Source: an uncultured Eubacteriales bacterium
Lineage (GTDB): Bacteria; Bacillota; Clostridia; Christensenellales; Pumilibacteraceae
DNA: 5,542 nucleotides
Reading direction: 5' to 3'
NCBI GenBank assembly: GCA_900555875.1
Contig: USNB01000091.1
Location: 1 to 5,542, forward strand
How positions within the stretch are numbered: position 1 is the stretch's first letter; the number at the start of each line of letters is the position of its first letter. The position numbers and the translations under genes were made by a program. Below the pieces are notes generated by a model that saw only the letters and a list, made by a program, of their open reading frames with translations, ran no database searches and had not been told where the DNA came from. Positions 4,595 to 5,542 of this stretch are shown piece after piece.

Positions 4595-5542
4595 TTACAT
4601 CCTCTCCTTGAGTATTTGCTTTTCGTAAGCCATGAGTTCCGTGCAGTAGTCCTCCTCCAGCCCCGCGCGGGAAAGATACTCCGCCCATACGTCGCCGAAA
4701 GGCAGCGTTTTGACCGTCTCCTGCATGAACATCAGCCGCGTGAAGTCGGCGGCGTTCTGCAGCTTCTTCATTTCGGCGTTCGGGAGCAGCAGCGCATAGA
4801 GCAACGCTTTCTGCATGGAACGCTGTCCCGTCACCCACGCGACGAGGCGATTTATCGAAGCGTCGAAATAGTCCAGACCGATGAGCACGCGGTCGGCGGC
4901 GTCGTTACGCACTATCTCTTTCGCGATCTCCTTCAGTTCGTCCTCGAACGTGACGACGTGATCGCTGTCCCAGCGCACCGCGCGCGTGACGTGCAGCGCC
5001 ACCTTGTCGTGGAAAGCGAGCATGGAAGGGATCTTGTCGGATACCACTTCGGTGGGATGATAATGTCCGTTGTCGAGCAGGCAGCATATGCCGCGCGTCG
5101 CCGCATAGTTCTGGCAGAACTCGCCGCTGCCCACGGTGTAGCTCTCCACGCCTATGCCGAACACCTTGCTCTCCACCGCGGGGATGACCCATTTTCTGTC
5201 CCATACCGTGAGCATCTCGTCGATGGACGCCGCCATGCGCAGACGGGGTCCCAGACGGTCGGCGGGGACGTCCTTATAACCGTCCGGCGCCCAGATGTTC
5301 ACGAGACAGGGTTTGCCGAACGCCTTGCCCAGCTCCGCCGCGATCTCCAGCGAACGCTTGCCGTGCTCCACCCAGAACTTTCTCGTCTCCTCGTCGGGCG
5401 AGGATATAGTCAGTCCGTCCTTCATGCGCGGATGCGCGAAGAAAGTGGGGTTGAAATCGATGCCGTCCATGCCGAGTTCTTTGGCGAAACTCACCCACGG
5501 CTCGAAGTATTTATACGTATATCCGTCGCGGTCCACCCTGCC
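4595..5542 (-). CDS. rhaA: L-rhamnose isomerase, N-terminus beyond the window
   Basis: The visible 315 residues are the C-terminal three quarters of L-rhamnose isomerase, which converts L-rhamnose to L-rhamnulose with Mn2+ in a TIM-barrel fold. The frame is open to the right edge; counting from the GTG codon at 5536 (an internal Val, not a start), E122, D155, H182 and D222 match the structural metal ligands E234, D267, H294 and D334 of E. coli RhaA, and H158, D190 and D192 match catalytic-site H270, D302 and D304, all at an offset of 112. About 110 residues are therefore missing upstream. Conserved blocks include FGIGVESYTVGS (126-137), GHYHPTEVVSDKI (157-169) and RWDSDHV (188-194). The stop is one base before rhaD. 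In many bacteria rhaB, the kinase, neighbours rhaA; it is not in view. Confidence 0.97.
   Translation of the reverse strand, partial: GRVDRDGYTYKYFEPWVSFAKELGMDGIDFNPTFFAHPRMKDGLTISSPDEETRKFWVEHGKRSLEIAAELGKAFGKPCLVNIWAPDGYKDVPADRLGPRLRMAASIDEMLTVWDRKWVIPAVESKVFGIGVESYTVGSGEFCQNYAATRGICCLLDNGHYHPTEVVSDKIPSMLAFHDKVALHVTRAVRWDSDHVVTFEDELKEIAKEIVRNDAADRVLIGLDYFDASINRLVAWVTGQRSMQKALLYALLLPNAEMKKLQNAADFTRLMFMQETVKTLPFGDVWAEYLSRAGLEEDYCTELMAYEKQILKERM

Noticed and set aside
3964..4611. A 215-codon plus-strand frame antisense to rhaD.
   Set aside because: It mirrors a fully conserved enzyme gene and shows no recognisable domain.

Overview
The window carries four protein genes, all on the minus strand, that form most of an L-rhamnose catabolic locus. 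In transcription order (right to left) they are rhaA (L-rhamnose isomerase, running off the right edge), rhaD (rhamnulose-1-phosphate aldolase), a GPH-family sugar:cation symporter with an unusually long Ala/Lys/Glu-rich tail, and fucO (iron-dependent lactaldehyde reductase). The enzyme calls rest on recognisable full-length similarity to the E. coli proteins, with metal and catalytic residues conserved at a constant offset. The kinase RhaB and a regulator are not in view; they may lie beyond the right edge.

Together the genes would import rhamnose (or a rhamnoside), isomerise it to rhamnulose, cleave rhamnulose-1-phosphate to dihydroxyacetone phosphate and L-lactaldehyde, and reduce L-lactaldehyde with NADH to L-1,2-propanediol. 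This is the fermentative branch used by anaerobes. The kinase step between RhaA and RhaD must be encoded elsewhere.

Layout: rhaA and rhaD are separated by one base and look translationally coupled (4595-5542 and 3772-4593). A gap of 274 bases (3498-3771) follows. It holds a GC-rich structured tract with short repeats, then an AT-rich block, a near-consensus SigA-type promoter and a perfect 11-bp inverted repeat that spans from the promoter spacer to the Shine-Dalgarno sequence of the transporter gene. The transporter and fucO therefore look like a second transcription unit, able to be read both from this promoter and by read-through. Between them lie 177 bases (1212-1388) with a stable 16-bp RNA hairpin that may partly terminate or protect the message. 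After fucO, two back-to-back hairpins end in a U-tract, a convincing end of the unit.

Organism: strong AAGGAGAG-type ribosome sites before every visible start, a TTGACA/TATTAT promoter, moderately high GC genes with an AT-rich promoter, and a fermentative rhamnose pathway all suggest an anaerobic Bacillota (Clostridia-like) bacterium, perhaps from a gut. This is inference; no lineage marker is present. The pathway is known. The least ordinary parts are the regulatory DNA before the transporter gene, the transporter's tail and the 3'-UTR hairpins.
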